Origin: Natrarchaeobius halalkaliphilus
GTDB taxonomy: Archaea > Halobacteriota > Halobacteria > Halobacteriales > Natrialbaceae
Assembly: GCF_003841485.1 (NCBI RefSeq)
Contig: NZ_REFY01000003.1
Span: 124,001 to 188,000 of the forward strand
DNA: 64,000 nt
Direction: 5' to 3'
Part shown: in pieces, positions 35,824 through 44,751 of the stretch
How positions within the stretch are numbered: the first letter of the stretch is position 1
Layout: every line of letters starts with the position of its first letter
Notes under the pieces: generated by a model
Seen by the model: the letters and a program-made list of their open reading frames with translations, nothing else
What the model was told of the DNA's origin: nothing
Databases searched by the model: none
Position numbers and translations under genes: made by a program

Positions 35824-36474
35824 GTGGAGTACGAACTGCTCGGCTGGCCGCCAGACGGACCGACGCTTCGACTCGATTACGAGCGGTTCAGTTATGCGGG
35901 CAAATTCGTCATGTCGAACACCGGCAAAGCAGTCGCCCGAACCGAAGACGACGAGGCGAGCGAACGACTCGATCTGAACGGCGATACCGACGGTGAACGC
36001 GACCACGATGTCGGACGGATCGTCGCCGCCGCGGCGTTCAACGAGGACCGCACCGACGACGAAACGTTGTGGATTCGGTACGTCACGGTCGACCGCGCAC
36101 ACCGCGGCGATGGTATCGGTCCGAAACTCCTCTCCCTCGTGCGCGAGCGCGCCCTGAAACGCGGCTACGATCGCCTCCGAATCGCCGTCAATAATCCGTT
36201 CGCCTACGAAGCACTCTATCGGACCGGATTCGTGTACACCGGCGAGACGACGGGTATCGCTGAACTCCTCCTCGAGTATCCGTCGCCGCTCGAACTCGAC
36301 GAGCGAAGTGGCGACGGGGTAGCCGATTCACAGAGCCGCCACAAAGACGTCCGCTTCGAACGCTACCAGGCCGGCCTCGAGGAATTTCGCGAACGCGATC
36401 TCTCCGAGGCCGAAGAACGATTTCTCGAGGACCGGCGAGAGCGGACACCGCCGAATCCGAGAGCCAGTCGATAA
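35824..36474 (+). CDS. GNAT-family acetyltransferase
   Basis: A 216-residue protein. The acetyl-CoA binding region is VTVDRAHRGDGIGPKLL (motif A, with RGDGIG for RxxGxG/A), preceded by strand WIRYVTVD and followed by IAVNNPFAYEALYRTGFVYTG-type motif B. The last ~60 residues form an acidic Arg-rich tail absent from minimal GNATs. Substrate (protein N-terminus, amino group or small amine) cannot be told. GTG start supported by a TATA box. Followed by a palindromic element. Confidence 0.85.
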   Translation: MEYELLGWPPDGPTLRLDYERFSYAGKFVMSNTGKAVARTEDDEASERLDLNGDTDGERDHDVGRIVAAAAFNEDRTDDETLWIRYVTVDRAHRGDGIGPKLLSLVRERALKRGYDRLRIAVNNPFAYEALYRTGFVYTGETTGIAELLLEYPSPLELDERSGDGVADSQSRHKDVRFERYQAGLEEFRERDLSEAEERFLEDRRERTPPNPRASR

Positions 36475-36610
36475 TCACAACTCTATCCCGTACAGCGATC
36501 CCGACGACTTGCTTCTCTTTATCATGGGACCGTATCGGATTCTCGATCCTACGTATCCGTACCCGAAAGGCGAATATCAACTTCCGCCGGACCCTCTCGC
36601 ACCAACCGAC

Positions 36611-36696
36611 TCATACGGTCTACTGTAAGTCGTTACCGGGGCGACCGCGAGCCTTCCTGCGGTCGCTCCGGTAAAAAGTCACAGCAAACCGTATGA
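36611..36696. repeat. palindromic element, copy A
   Basis: 86 bases with ends TCATACGGT and ACCGTATGA, arms of 38 bases that pair at ~30 positions, an inner perfect stem GCGACCGC/GCGGTCGC and a 10-base loop GAGCCTTCCT. Its minus strand carries a T5 tract. The element provides the last residues (SYGLL) and stop of the frame at 36679-36897. Three other copies occur in this window (45627, 59017, 61059). Confidence 0.85.
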
Positions 36697-36897
36697 CTCC
36701 ACCTGCTCACGTAACCTCGGTCGGTGTGGATTTGGATCTCGTGACGACCACAGCAACAGCGAATCGAGATCCGGTAGCTCATAGCCCAGCTCAAGCATCA
36801 TGTACAGGATGTTTGTGACAGGTACGTCGTCTAGTACATCGACTGGTGAAGGCGCTTGAGAGGACACACTTAAACCGCCATCACCGGCCACGTTCAC
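36679..36897 (-). CDS. doubtful 72-residue ORF ending inside palindromic element A
   Basis: The frame runs from GTG 36897 (MNVAGDGGLSVSSQAPSPVDV) with a plausible helix (DVPVTNILYMMLELGYELP) and ends VESYGLL, where SYGLL and the stop come from the palindrome. The T5 tract after the stop would suit a terminator. It is a possible remnant of a longer gene or a chance frame; no family recognised. Confidence 0.25.
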   Translation of the reverse strand: MNVAGDGGLSVSSQAPSPVDVLDDVPVTNILYMMLELGYELPDLDSLLLWSSRDPNPHRPRLREQVESYGLL

Positions 36898-36989
36898 ACT
36901 TACACCGACAGAATAACCGATAGCCAGCGACGGGTTGAATAAGTCAGTGCATTACCGAACAGGGTCTCTTACTCAGGGAACGTGCGTCG

Positions 36990-38591
36990 TCAGTGACGAT
37001 CGTGACTCCCCACATCCTCGTGGCGAGTGTGACGATCGGACTCGAGGAACCGTTCCTCGAGGTCCTGTTTCGACCACTGGTCGTCGATCCCGCGGATCTC
37101 GAACCGTGCGCCGCCGTCGGCGCTTTCGTGAACGGAGATGTTCCACCCGTGTCCGGCGACGACCTCCTGGACGATCGAGAGGCCCAGTCCGGTCCCGGAC
37201 TGTGCGCTCGTGTATCCGTACTCGAAGATCCGGTCGCGTTCGGCTGGCGGGATCCCCGGCCCGTTGTCCTCGACTGCGACCCCGTCGTCGATCGCGGTGA
37301 CTCTGATGGTATCCGCACCTGATGCGTGATCTTGTACGTTTCTAAATAGGTTCTCGAACAGCTGTCTGAGTCGCGACTCGTCGGCTTCGACGACGCCGAG
37401 ATCCGGATCGATCTCGACTCGGATTCCCTCGAGGGCGACGCCGTTTCGAGCCCCCTCGACGACGGATTTCAGGCTCGCAGGAGTGGTCTCCCGGATCGGC
37501 TTGCCGCTTTCTGCCAGTGCCAGTAAATCGTCGACGAGCGTTTCCATTCGATCGAGGGCCGTTCGGATCTCGTCGAAGTGTTCCTCGGACCCCGTCTCTT
37601 CGGCCAGCGTGAGGTAGCCTGACATCACGTTGATCGGGTTTCGGAGGTCATGAGATGCGACGCTCGCAAAACGCTCGAGTCGCTCGTTTTGCTGTTTCAG
37701 CTCTGCTTCGCGAACGCGCAAGCGCTCGGTTCGCTCGAGGCGATCGAGAACCAGCTCCGTGTGGGCGGCGATCACTCGAGCGAGCTCCAACTGTAACGAG
37801 CTGAATCCGCCTTCGGAGAGCGTCCCGCTTATCATCACCCCGTGTTTGCCGATCGGGACGATGTACTCCGCCTCGACCGGCGTCTCGGGGTTGTGTGCGT
37901 CCTCGTGATTTTCGATGTCCTCGAAGAGTTCGGGGGTGCCCTTCTCGAATGCGTTCCAGGCGAGGCTCTCACCGCTGTCGAACGTTGGTGGATGTTCGAA
38001 CGTCTCGAGGGCGGTCTCTGACATCGCAGCCGGCGCTAACTGCGTATCGTTTCGGAGCCAGATCCCCGTCAGCGAGAGCTGGAGGATAACCTGTGCCGCA
38101 TCGACGGAGACCTGACACGCGTCCCTCTTCGATCTCGCCTCGATGAGGTTCTGCGTCGCATCGTGGAGTCCGAGGAGGATCCGATCGCGCTCTTTGCTCC
38201 GGACGTCGTACAGACCGACGAGTAACCCGATTCCGACACCGGCCGTCGCGCTGTTAACGACGAGGTAGTACGGGAGGTTCAACGCGACACCACCGGATTG
38301 CTGAGTGAACACGATGAGGAATCCGATCCCACCGAACGTCGTCATCCCGGCGACGAACCACGCACAGATCCAACACGCCGCGTTCGAACCGAGGTTCCGG
38401 GTCGTGAGCCAGTAAATCGCAATGGCGACGAGGAGGGAAACCAAAAGCGGTCCCACATCTCGAAACAAAAACGCAACTGTCGACGCGCTCTCGACGACGA
38501 CGAGCCGATAACCGTGAACGCCGACGAGAAGCATCGACAGCGCTCCCATTACGTAGACTGCTAGTTTACTATTCGACTCGCATCGCCTCAT
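36990..38591 (-). CDS. membrane-bound sensor histidine kinase with GAF-like domain
   Basis: A 533-residue kinase. Five membrane helices lie in the first ~130 residues (LAVYVMGALSMLLVGVHGY and following), then a GAF-like region (~145-285), a HisKA domain with ASVASHDLRNPINVM (phospho-His) and a HATPase domain with N box LFENLFRNVQDHA, G1 VEDNGPGIP and G2 SGTGLGLSIVQEV. The tail is Arg/Asp/His rich. ATG 38591 is preferred over GTG 38594. The N-terminal membrane region is different from that of the kinase at 50832. No response regulator nearby; signal unknown. Confidence 0.92.
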   Translation of the reverse strand: MRRCESNSKLAVYVMGALSMLLVGVHGYRLVVVESASTVAFLFRDVGPLLVSLLVAIAIYWLTTRNLGSNAACWICAWFVAGMTTFGGIGFLIVFTQQSGGVALNLPYYLVVNSATAGVGIGLLVGLYDVRSKERDRILLGLHDATQNLIEARSKRDACQVSVDAAQVILQLSLTGIWLRNDTQLAPAAMSETALETFEHPPTFDSGESLAWNAFEKGTPELFEDIENHEDAHNPETPVEAEYIVPIGKHGVMISGTLSEGGFSSLQLELARVIAAHTELVLDRLERTERLRVREAELKQQNERLERFASVASHDLRNPINVMSGYLTLAEETGSEEHFDEIRTALDRMETLVDDLLALAESGKPIRETTPASLKSVVEGARNGVALEGIRVEIDPDLGVVEADESRLRQLFENLFRNVQDHASGADTIRVTAIDDGVAVEDNGPGIPPAERDRIFEYGYTSAQSGTGLGLSIVQEVVAGHGWNISVHESADGGARFEIRGIDDQWSKQDLEERFLESDRHTRHEDVGSHDRH

Positions 38592-38766
38592 CACGGTCGG
38601 TATCGTATCTCTGCTTCTCCCTGAAAAGCTAATCTATGCGATATTCTGACAATTAGTGCGAGAATTCGACGGCGAAGACCGGAGCGAGTGACGTCCGAGA
38701 ACGCGAGTCGAGCTTTCGACGGATCGACCGAACCGTTTTTGCGATGGCGGCGGATAGCTGGAATCG

Positions 38767-39597
38767 ATGGACGTACTGATCGTCGGCGCGGGATCGATGG
38801 GGACGTGGGTCGGCCGAACCATCGATGCTGACGTCACCTTCGTGGATATCGATGCCGATGCCGCATCGGATGCCGCCGCCGCGATCGGCGGCGACGCCGA
38901 CGATCTCGACGGATCTACGCGGTACGAGGTCGTCTGCCTCGCCGTTCCGATGACACACGTCACCGACGCGGTCGCCGGTCAGGCCGATCGTGCACAACGA
39001 GCGCTCGTCGACGTCTCCGGTGTGATGGGGCCGCCTCTCGAGTCGATGAAAGCTCACGCACCCGGACTCGAGCGAGCGAGCCTTCACCCGCTGTTCGCGC
39101 CGGAACGTGCACCCGGCACGATCGCCGTCGTTCGTGACCGATCGGGACCGGTGGTCGACGAACTCCTCAGACGATTCGAGAGGCGCGGAAACGATCTCGT
39201 CGAGACCGACGCGATAGAACACGACGAGGCGATGGAGACGGTACAGGCGACGACGCACGCGGCCGTCCTCTCGTTTGCTCTCGCGGCGAAGTCGGTACCT
39301 GACGGATTCGAGACGCCGATTTACGAGCAGCTGCGGACGCTTGCCGAACAGATGACGGAGGGGACGCCGCGCGTCTACGCCGATATCCAGGAGACGTTCG
39401 ACGGCGCGGATGCGGTTGCAGAGGCGGCCACCGAGATTGCGGCTGCCGATGGTGACGAACTCGAGGCGCTGTATCGCGATGCGGCGACACGGTGGCAGGC
39501 CAACGACGCGTCGGGCGGCACGGAAGACGGACGGAAAAGCGAGGCCAGAGAACGCGAGAGGGCGGACGAGGACGGGCGATCGGGTGAGTTCGAGTGA
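38767..39597 (+). CDS. tyrA: prephenate/arogenate dehydrogenase family protein (TyrA)
   Basis: A 276-residue NAD-binding protein with DVLIVGAGSMGTWVGR (Rossmann GxGxxG), the strand VVCLAVPMTHV, the substrate-region VDVSGVMGPPLESM, and HPLFAPERAPGTIAVV, the segment that binds prephenate in TyrA. It oxidises prephenate to 4-hydroxyphenylpyruvate for tyrosine. The C-terminal ~35 residues form an acidic disordered tail. GTG of the next gene overlaps its TGA (GTGA), so it is coupled to the rsm22-like gene, which has no obvious link with tyrosine synthesis. Confidence 0.88.
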   Translation: MDVLIVGAGSMGTWVGRTIDADVTFVDIDADAASDAAAAIGGDADDLDGSTRYEVVCLAVPMTHVTDAVAGQADRAQRALVDVSGVMGPPLESMKAHAPGLERASLHPLFAPERAPGTIAVVRDRSGPVVDELLRRFERRGNDLVETDAIEHDEAMETVQATTHAAVLSFALAAKSVPDGFETPIYEQLRTLAEQMTEGTPRVYADIQETFDGADAVAEAATEIAAADGDELEALYRDAATRWQANDASGGTEDGRKSEARERERADEDGRSGEFE

Positions 39598-41159
39598 ACG
39601 ATCAGCGCGAGGCGATCCGCTCGAACGCCAAGTACTTACGAAACGTGCGACCGATCGACCCCGACGAGATCTGTACGTACGTTCCAGACGATCCACATCC
39701 CGCGGTCGTTCGACAGCACCTCCGGGAAGACGCCGTCGATCTCGGACTCCTCGAGCGTGACGACGGAACGTTCGTTCCCGTTACCGAGGAACCGGTTTCG
39801 CCACGAACCGAGCCGGTCCGTTCGATTCCCAGCGCGTACGAACAGCGGCTCGAGGACCTGCTGGTCGAACGATACGGCGTGAACTGGCACGAAGACGCGA
39901 CGGGCGATCTCCTCCGGTCGACGATCCGGCGGTTCAAATCGAACTACCTCGCGGGTCGTCCCGTCGAGTACGACGAGGACGTCGCCGCGGGCTATGCGAT
40001 CTATCACCTCCCCGGATACTACGCCGCCGCCCAGTACGCGCTCGACGATCTGGCCGAACGCGGCCGACTCGGTCGGCGGTTGCGGGTCCTGGACATCGGT
40101 GCCGGCGTCGGCGGCCCGGCGATCGGTCTCTGTGAGTATCTGCCCGACGACGCGCTTCTCGAGTATCACGCCGTCGAGCCCAGTTCAGCGGCCGACATCC
40201 TCGATGGACTTCTGGACGAAACCGGACGGAACGTTCACTCGACGATTCACCGAACGACCGCCGAGGCGTTCGATCCGACGGCCGTCGACGAGACGGGAAC
40301 GTTCGACCCGACGCTGCCGGACGACGGCTTCGATCTCGTACTCGCCTGCAACGTCCTGAGCGAACTCGAGGATCCGGTGAGCGTTGCTCGCTCTGCGCTC
40401 GAGTCGCTCGCACCGGACGGGACGATGCTCGCGATGGCGCCGGCGGACAAAAACACCAGCATTCAATTGCGCGAGGTCGAGCGAGAACTCGAGGACGAAC
40501 GCGTCGGCGGTCAGGACGATCGACGAGGACCGGTGACGGTCTACGGGCCGACGGTTCGGCTCTGGGGAACCGACCGTCCGTCGGATCGCGGCTGGACGTT
40601 CGACGCCAGGCCGGACCTGGAGGTTCCGTCGTTTCAGCGCCGGCTCGACGACGCAACGCCCGAGTCTGACGCCGACCACGCACCCGACGAGTTCGTCAAC
40701 GTCGACGTCCAGTTTTCGTACGCTATGCTCCGTCTCGATGGAGCTCGTCGAGTCGACGTAACGCTCGAGACGGCCGATTGGGCGAAGATGGCCGAGATGG
40801 ACCGGCACGTCCCGAACCGAATCGATCTCGTCGCGGCGAAACTCAGTCGATCGCTGAGTGCTGGGGGAGGGGAAACGACCGGTTCTGGACGTGACGGCGG
40901 TGCCGAGTCACAGTCGGGTTCTGACTCGAGCGGCAACTCCGGTTCACGAGCGAATCCGGTGTTCAAGATCAGCGACGGAAGCGAATCGATCGATCACTAC
41001 GCCGTGCTTACGAAGGAGACGTCGCTCAACCGACCGTTGCTCGAGGCGGAGTACGGCGACCTCTGTTCGTTCGAGCGGGCCCTCGCGCTCTGGAACGACG
41101 ACGAAGGGGCGTACAATCTGGTCGTCGACGGCGAGACGATCGTCGACCGGATCGCGTGA
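39594..41159 (+). CDS. Rsm22-type SAM-dependent methyltransferase
   Basis: A 521-residue protein of the Rsm22/mitoribosome-associated methyltransferase family. An N-terminal domain of ~110 residues precedes a Rossmann SAM site VLDIGAGVGGPAIGL, acidic loop EYHAVEPSSAADIL and DLVLACNVLSEL. A Gly/Ser/Asp-rich insert near 425-460 separates it from a C-terminal domain ending TIVDRIA. Start GTG 39594 overlaps tyrA by four bases. Rsm22 proteins modify or assist the small ribosomal subunit; the archaeal role is inferred. Confidence 0.82.
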   Translation: MNDQREAIRSNAKYLRNVRPIDPDEICTYVPDDPHPAVVRQHLREDAVDLGLLERDDGTFVPVTEEPVSPRTEPVRSIPSAYEQRLEDLLVERYGVNWHEDATGDLLRSTIRRFKSNYLAGRPVEYDEDVAAGYAIYHLPGYYAAAQYALDDLAERGRLGRRLRVLDIGAGVGGPAIGLCEYLPDDALLEYHAVEPSSAADILDGLLDETGRNVHSTIHRTTAEAFDPTAVDETGTFDPTLPDDGFDLVLACNVLSELEDPVSVARSALESLAPDGTMLAMAPADKNTSIQLREVERELEDERVGGQDDRRGPVTVYGPTVRLWGTDRPSDRGWTFDARPDLEVPSFQRRLDDATPESDADHAPDEFVNVDVQFSYAMLRLDGARRVDVTLETADWAKMAEMDRHVPNRIDLVAAKLSRSLSAGGGETTGSGRDGGAESQSGSDSSGNSGSRANPVFKISDGSESIDHYAVLTKETSLNRPLLEAEYGDLCSFERALALWNDDEGAYNLVVDGETIVDRIA

Positions 41160-41209
41160 GGGCCTCACGAAGCGGAGGGCTTTTCGCGATCGCATCCGAG
41201 ACGCATCGT

Positions 41210-42025
41210 ATGAGCGACACCCTCGAGATCCTGTTGACGAACGACGACGGGATCGACAGCACCGGCATCAGCGCCCTGTACGAGGCGCTTTCCGACCATG
41301 CGAGCGTTACGGTCGTCGCGCCGGCAAACGACCAGAGCGCCTGTGGCCGGTCGATCTCACACGAGGTCGAGGTCTCCGAGCACGAACTCGGCTACGCCGT
41401 CCACGGAACGCCCGCAGACTGCGTCGTCGCGGGGCTCTCAGAGCTCGGCCCCGATCCGGATCTCGTCGTCTCGGGGTGTAATAAGGGTGCGAACCTCGGT
41501 GAGTACGTTCTCGGCCGGTCCGGAACGATCGGTGCCGCCGTCGAAGCCGCCTTCTTCGATCTCCCCGCGATCGCGACTTCCATGTACGTTCCCGTCGGCG
41601 AGGCGCCGCTTTCGGACGTCGACCTGACGACGGCGGACTACGCTGAGGCGACGCGCGTAACCACGTTCCTTGCCGAACACGGACTCGGTTCGGGAGTTTT
41701 CGATCACGCGGGCTACCTCAACGTCAACGTGCCACCGGTACGCGGTGAGCCTTCCCCGATCGAGATTACCCGTCCCTCGAAGCGATACGAGATGGGTGCA
41801 GAACGTGCTGGTGGCTCGATCCGCCTCACCGATCGGGTCTGGGAAACGATGGATCCCGAGGTGATCCCAGATCCGGAAGGAACGGACCGCCGTGCCGTTG
41901 CCGAGGGTCGAATCAGCGTCTCTCCGCTGACGATCCCTCACTCGACGAATCACCACGAAATCCTCGACGATCTCGTCGCGGCGTACGCCGACACCGTCGT
42001 CGGCGTCGACCACCTCCTCGAGTGA
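41210..42025 (+). CDS. surE: 5'/3'-nucleotidase SurE
   Basis: A 271-residue SurE with the metal-site LLTNDDGIDSTGI, APANDQSACGRSISH and the phosphate-binding SGCNKGANLGEYVLGRSGT. It dephosphorylates nucleoside monophosphates. ATG 41210 gives MSDTLEILLTND; the frame upstream is short and not conserved-looking. It follows rsm22-like by 50 bases, so tyrA, rsm22 and surE are probably one transcript. Confidence 0.95.
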   Translation: MSDTLEILLTNDDGIDSTGISALYEALSDHASVTVVAPANDQSACGRSISHEVEVSEHELGYAVHGTPADCVVAGLSELGPDPDLVVSGCNKGANLGEYVLGRSGTIGAAVEAAFFDLPAIATSMYVPVGEAPLSDVDLTTADYAEATRVTTFLAEHGLGSGVFDHAGYLNVNVPPVRGEPSPIEITRPSKRYEMGAERAGGSIRLTDRVWETMDPEVIPDPEGTDRRAVAEGRISVSPLTIPHSTNHHEILDDLVAAYADTVVGVDHLLE

Positions 42026-42356
42026 GCGCCGGTGTGAGCGATCCGAACGCATCTCGAACGACCGTCTCGATCCGGGGCGATTTCTACCCTGGAAGTGATC
42101 GCGTAGTCGAATTGTCACCGTCCAGACGAGGGTATCCGCTCACGGTCGGATTGTTGTTGTCGGCCGAGAACGTCCCTGTAGATATATCGTCTCGATGATG
42201 GATAAGCAACTTGCGGCTCGCAAGGCGACTGCCCTTCCACGGCGGAAGCATCAACAAAGTCATGAGCCGATTAGCGGCGGCAAAGATATACATGAGAGTA
42301 CAGTATGACAACCCAACAGCAGCCAAGCAGTCACCCAACAGGTGATCTGATCGATT
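42026..42356. other. 331-base gap between surE and a winged-helix gene, no gene seen
   Basis: Short frames on both strands are not acidic. A TATA-like GATATAC at 42288-42294 lies before an ATG at 42305; that frame (MTTQQQPSSHPTGDLIDYG) soon becomes Arg-rich and is not believed. If this is the promoter, the HTH gene has a leader of ~45 bases. Confidence 0.4.
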
Positions 42357-42758
42357 ATGGTATTCAGTACACTCTGGACCCGTCTCTCGTCTCTGTGGCC
42401 AGGTTCGTCGGCCGGAAAGGTCACGTCCGAGGAGTCCACAGCAGAGACGGAACGGGAATCCGAACGGGGCGAATCGAGCGACAGAACGCTGAGCTATGCC
42501 GAGCAGATCGAGTACGGCGTGGACGAACGCGACCTTCCCGACGAGGATAAGGTCCTCCGACTGCTAGTCAAACGGGGCGGTCGAATCGACGAAACGACGC
42601 TTCGAGAGGAAACGGACTGGCGCGGAGATCACCTCGAGAACGTAATCGATCGGATGGAAGACGACGGACAAATCAGTGCGATTACCGTCGGCCGGAAGCG
42701 AGTGATCTGCCGCCGTGGGTTCGAGCCGAAGGGCTACCGATCACATCTCAACGAATGA
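42357..42758 (+). CDS. winged-helix DNA-binding protein
   Basis: A 133-residue protein. After a variable ~40-residue N-terminus, a compact domain LSYAEQIEYGVDERDLPDE is followed by VLRLLVKRGGRIDETTLREETDW (helix-turn-helix), ENVIDRMEDDGQISAITVGRKRVICRRGFEP (wing). This is the usual haloarchaeal regulator form, where the recognition helix is around TTLREETDWRGDHLENV. Start ATG 42357 assumed. Target unknown. Confidence 0.8.
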   Translation: MVFSTLWTRLSSLWPGSSAGKVTSEESTAETERESERGESSDRTLSYAEQIEYGVDERDLPDEDKVLRLLVKRGGRIDETTLREETDWRGDHLENVIDRMEDDGQISAITVGRKRVICRRGFEPKGYRSHLNE

Positions 42759-42849
42759 GTCACCGCCTCAATGACGAAAACGGACTTCAGGTATCCGGCC
42801 GGCATACGACTGCCGAACCGATTCCAGGCGGGCCACCGTTACGAAACCT

Positions 42850-42996
42850 ATGCTCGAACTTGCCCTGTTGTTCGTCGTGATCGCAATCATCGCGGGTGCA
42901 CTCGGAGCAACCGGTGTGGCCGGACTGACGATGTCTATCGCGAAATGGCTCGTATTACTGTTTCTCGTCCTCGCGGTCATTTCGTTCGTTCTGTAG
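42850..42996 (+). CDS. DUF1328 small membrane protein
   Basis: A 48-residue protein (MLELALLFVVIAIIAG, LGATGVAGL, AKWLVLLFLVLAVISF) with two hydrophobic helices and the GATG-like turn typical of the DUF1328/YtjA family. ATG 42850 to TAG 42996; short enough to be missed by a standard length cutoff. Family members are membrane stress-type proteins of unknown role. Convergent with the HTH gene at 43012. Confidence 0.85.
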   Translation: MLELALLFVVIAIIAGALGATGVAGLTMSIAKWLVLLFLVLAVISFVL

Positions 42997-43011
42997 ACGG
43001 ATGGGACGGGT

Positions 43012-43401
43012 TCAATCGTTTCGTTTCTCCTCGAACCGCTGGTATCCGTCGATAAGCTGGTCGGGGATCTCGTCGATGCGAGCCTCGAGAGCGGTGAAAA
43101 TCGTCGCTACCTCGACGAATCGAACGCCACGTTGGGCACAGAACGGATCGGTCGACCAGTCGACAAAGCCGCACTCGGCAAGCATCGGGAGGTGATGGTG
43201 GATGAGTTGAATCCGAAGCTGCTCGAGATCGAACGAGTCGGCCGCGGTGGTCGCGGCGTCGGGGAGAAGAACGCGTCGACCCGCCGGTGCGTTCATCAGC
43301 GTCACGATGAGCTGTCGTCGTGGCTCGGCCGAGAGTGCAGTGAAAATGTCGTCCCACCGTTCGATAACGTGTTTCGTGTCTCGTACCCGTTCGATGGTCA
43401 T
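43012..43401 (-). CDS. ArsR-like winged-helix regulator
   Basis: A 129-residue protein. HVIERWDDIFTALSAEPRRQLIVTLM is the ArsR-like first helix set, then LEQLRIQLIHHHLPMLAECGFVDW (recognition helix and wing), and a C-terminal amphipathic helix with Glu/Arg. Haloarchaea have many such DUF7344-like regulators. ATG 43401 gives the usual start, the longer frame to 43515 is hydrophobic and not conserved-looking. Target unknown. Confidence 0.75.
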   Translation of the reverse strand: MTIERVRDTKHVIERWDDIFTALSAEPRRQLIVTLMNAPAGRRVLLPDAATTAADSFDLEQLRIQLIHHHLPMLAECGFVDWSTDPFCAQRGVRFVEVATIFTALEARIDEIPDQLIDGYQRFEEKRND

Positions 43402-43870
43402 AGTACGATAAGATGACCCCACACCAATAGTAATTAGGATATCCAATAATATAGATAGTTCATCGGAGATCAGACTCTCGAGGGCCGATTCGATCGTCTT
43501 ACTCCTTGAGACCAAACATTAAGTACAGCTATGTTAGTGGTACCAATATTTGGGCCATCGATCGACCGCTCGGCCAGTGAGATGATCGACCGGTCATTGA
43601 GCGCTCGACGGATCGGCGCCGCCGACGGAGAGCGACGGATCAAGCGTGTCGATCAGCTCGAGCCCGCCACGTTGACGACGTTTTTTCCTTACTCGATGGT
43701 GATCACAACCGGTTTCGGGCGACTGTGAACTCGAAGAGGCCGACGTAATCGTCTTTACCGGCTACTACCGTATCGATCGATACTGACCGTCGTGACGGTC
43801 TCGAGTTGAGGGGCCACGATGGACTCGCCGTATCGAAGCCGTTTTCCCCGGTGCGGTCGTCCGCAGACGT
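43402..43870. other. 469-base gap, no gene seen
   Basis: An AT-rich stretch (about 43425-43460 and 43520-43555) is followed by GC-rich sequence. A 65-codon frame at 43531-43728 lacks acidic bias and is not credited. It should hold the promoter of the minus-strand HTH gene and that of the next plus-strand gene. Confidence 0.45.
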
Positions 43871-44281
43871 ATGAACGGCGGTAGCGACATGACCCTGGCG
43901 TTCGAGCTCGAGGCGCTGACGGAACTCGCCTCACCAGAAAGCGTCTTCGAAGACGCCAGAGGCTGGAGTGAGTACATCGGAGTCGTTTCTGAAAAACCGA
44001 CCTACGTCGTAACGAACTTCACCAGGAAAAACCGGATCCGACAGGATTTCTTCTCCGGTCCGCGGGGCAAAGCCGAGAGCCTCGAGGGCGTTAAAGATCA
44101 GTTCGATACCGAGCGGTACGTCTTTATCGGGGCCGGAGAAGACGACAGCGACCTGGCAGAGGACGTCGGCTGGGAGTACCTCGGCATCGAGGACGCCGCC
44201 GAGTCCGCAGACTGGGTGCTGGCGACGAGCGTCGACTCCGAGGACGAAGACAGCGACCCGGTTCGGGACGACTGGCCGTAG
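43871..44281 (+). CDS. conserved haloarchaeal protein, function unknown
   Basis: A 136-residue acidic protein starting MNGGSDMTLAFELEALTEL. It has an FSGPRGKAESLEGVKDQF segment and VGWEYLGIEDAAESADW near the end, and a tail of Asp/Glu. The pattern (a thiamine-like or phosphatase-like fold is not evident) resembles a conserved family restricted to haloarchaea. ATG 43871 in GTATG context. No partner gene. Confidence 0.65.
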   Translation: MNGGSDMTLAFELEALTELASPESVFEDARGWSEYIGVVSEKPTYVVTNFTRKNRIRQDFFSGPRGKAESLEGVKDQFDTERYVFIGAGEDDSDLAEDVGWEYLGIEDAAESADWVLATSVDSEDEDSDPVRDDWP

Positions 44282-44342
44282 TGACCGAGTCACACGACAG
44301 CCACCGCTTCGAACGGCAGTTCGTATCGTCAACTATCCCATT

Positions 44343-44660
44343 CTATCTATACAGCGATAGGTAAAGCATCCCGAAGCCGACGATGAACGGAATCGTCTCT
44401 ACGATGTAAAAGACGGTCAACGACGTCGAAATCTGTGATACGATCGTCGTCACGGCGACACCCATGCTGAGAAAGGCGAACCCGATGAACGCGGACTCGA
44501 GGCGTTTGGACGGATTCGTTCGGTAGGACTGGAAACTGATGAGCGTCAGGCCCAGCGCGAGCGCGAAGACCGCCATCTGCATCACCATGAGGAGCGCGTC
44601 TGCCAGTTCGCTCTGCATCAACGACAGGACGGTTTCGACGAGCTCACTCACCGCGCTCAC
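44343..44660 (-). CDS. small membrane protein (three helices) next to an HTH regulator
   Basis: A 105-residue protein with helices at ~22-45 (LLMVMQMAVFALALGLTLI), 55-75 (SAFIGFAFLSMGVAVTTI) and 82-102. It starts at a GTG (44660). It is the last gene of a likely unit with the winged-helix gene at 44752. In haloarchaea such membrane-protein/HTH pairs are common and of unknown role. Length and topology are sure, function is not. Confidence 0.65.
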   Translation of the reverse strand: MSAVSELVETVLSLMQSELADALLMVMQMAVFALALGLTLISFQSYRTNPSKRLESAFIGFAFLSMGVAVTTIVSQISTSLTVFYIVETIPFIVGFGMLYLSLYR

Positions 44661-44745
44661 CTCCGCTCGAGGCCGATATCCAGAGATTGTTCTCTGGGCC
44701 GGACGCAGACAGATCGACGCTCCCCGCAGATTCGTTCTCGCTCAT
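44644..44745 (-). CDS. 33-residue mini-ORF between HTH gene and membrane protein
   Basis: ATG 44745 lies six bases after the HTH stop (44752). The product MSENESAGSVDLSASGPENN is acidic, as expected for haloarchaeal protein, and its end overlaps the start of the membrane-protein gene by 17 bases. Position and acidity suggest translation, but length makes it uncertain. Confidence 0.3.
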   Translation of the reverse strand: MSENESAGSVDLSASGPENNLWISASSGGERGE

Positions 44746-44751
44746 TCTCGG

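Larger units (their letters stand above)
36475..36989. other. 515-base gap holding palindromic element A and a doubtful small ORF
   Basis: Apart from the element at 36611-36696 and the low-confidence frame at 36679-36897, no gene is seen. The region is less GC-rich than the flanks. Confidence 0.5.

Noticed and set aside
42305-42550. 81-codon frame upstream of and overlapping the HTH gene
   Set aside because: Starts plausibly after a TATA-like box but becomes Arg-rich and overlaps the better-supported frame at 42357.
43531-43728. 65-codon plus-strand frame
   Set aside because: No acidic bias, no ribosome site or TATA box, no recognisable pattern.
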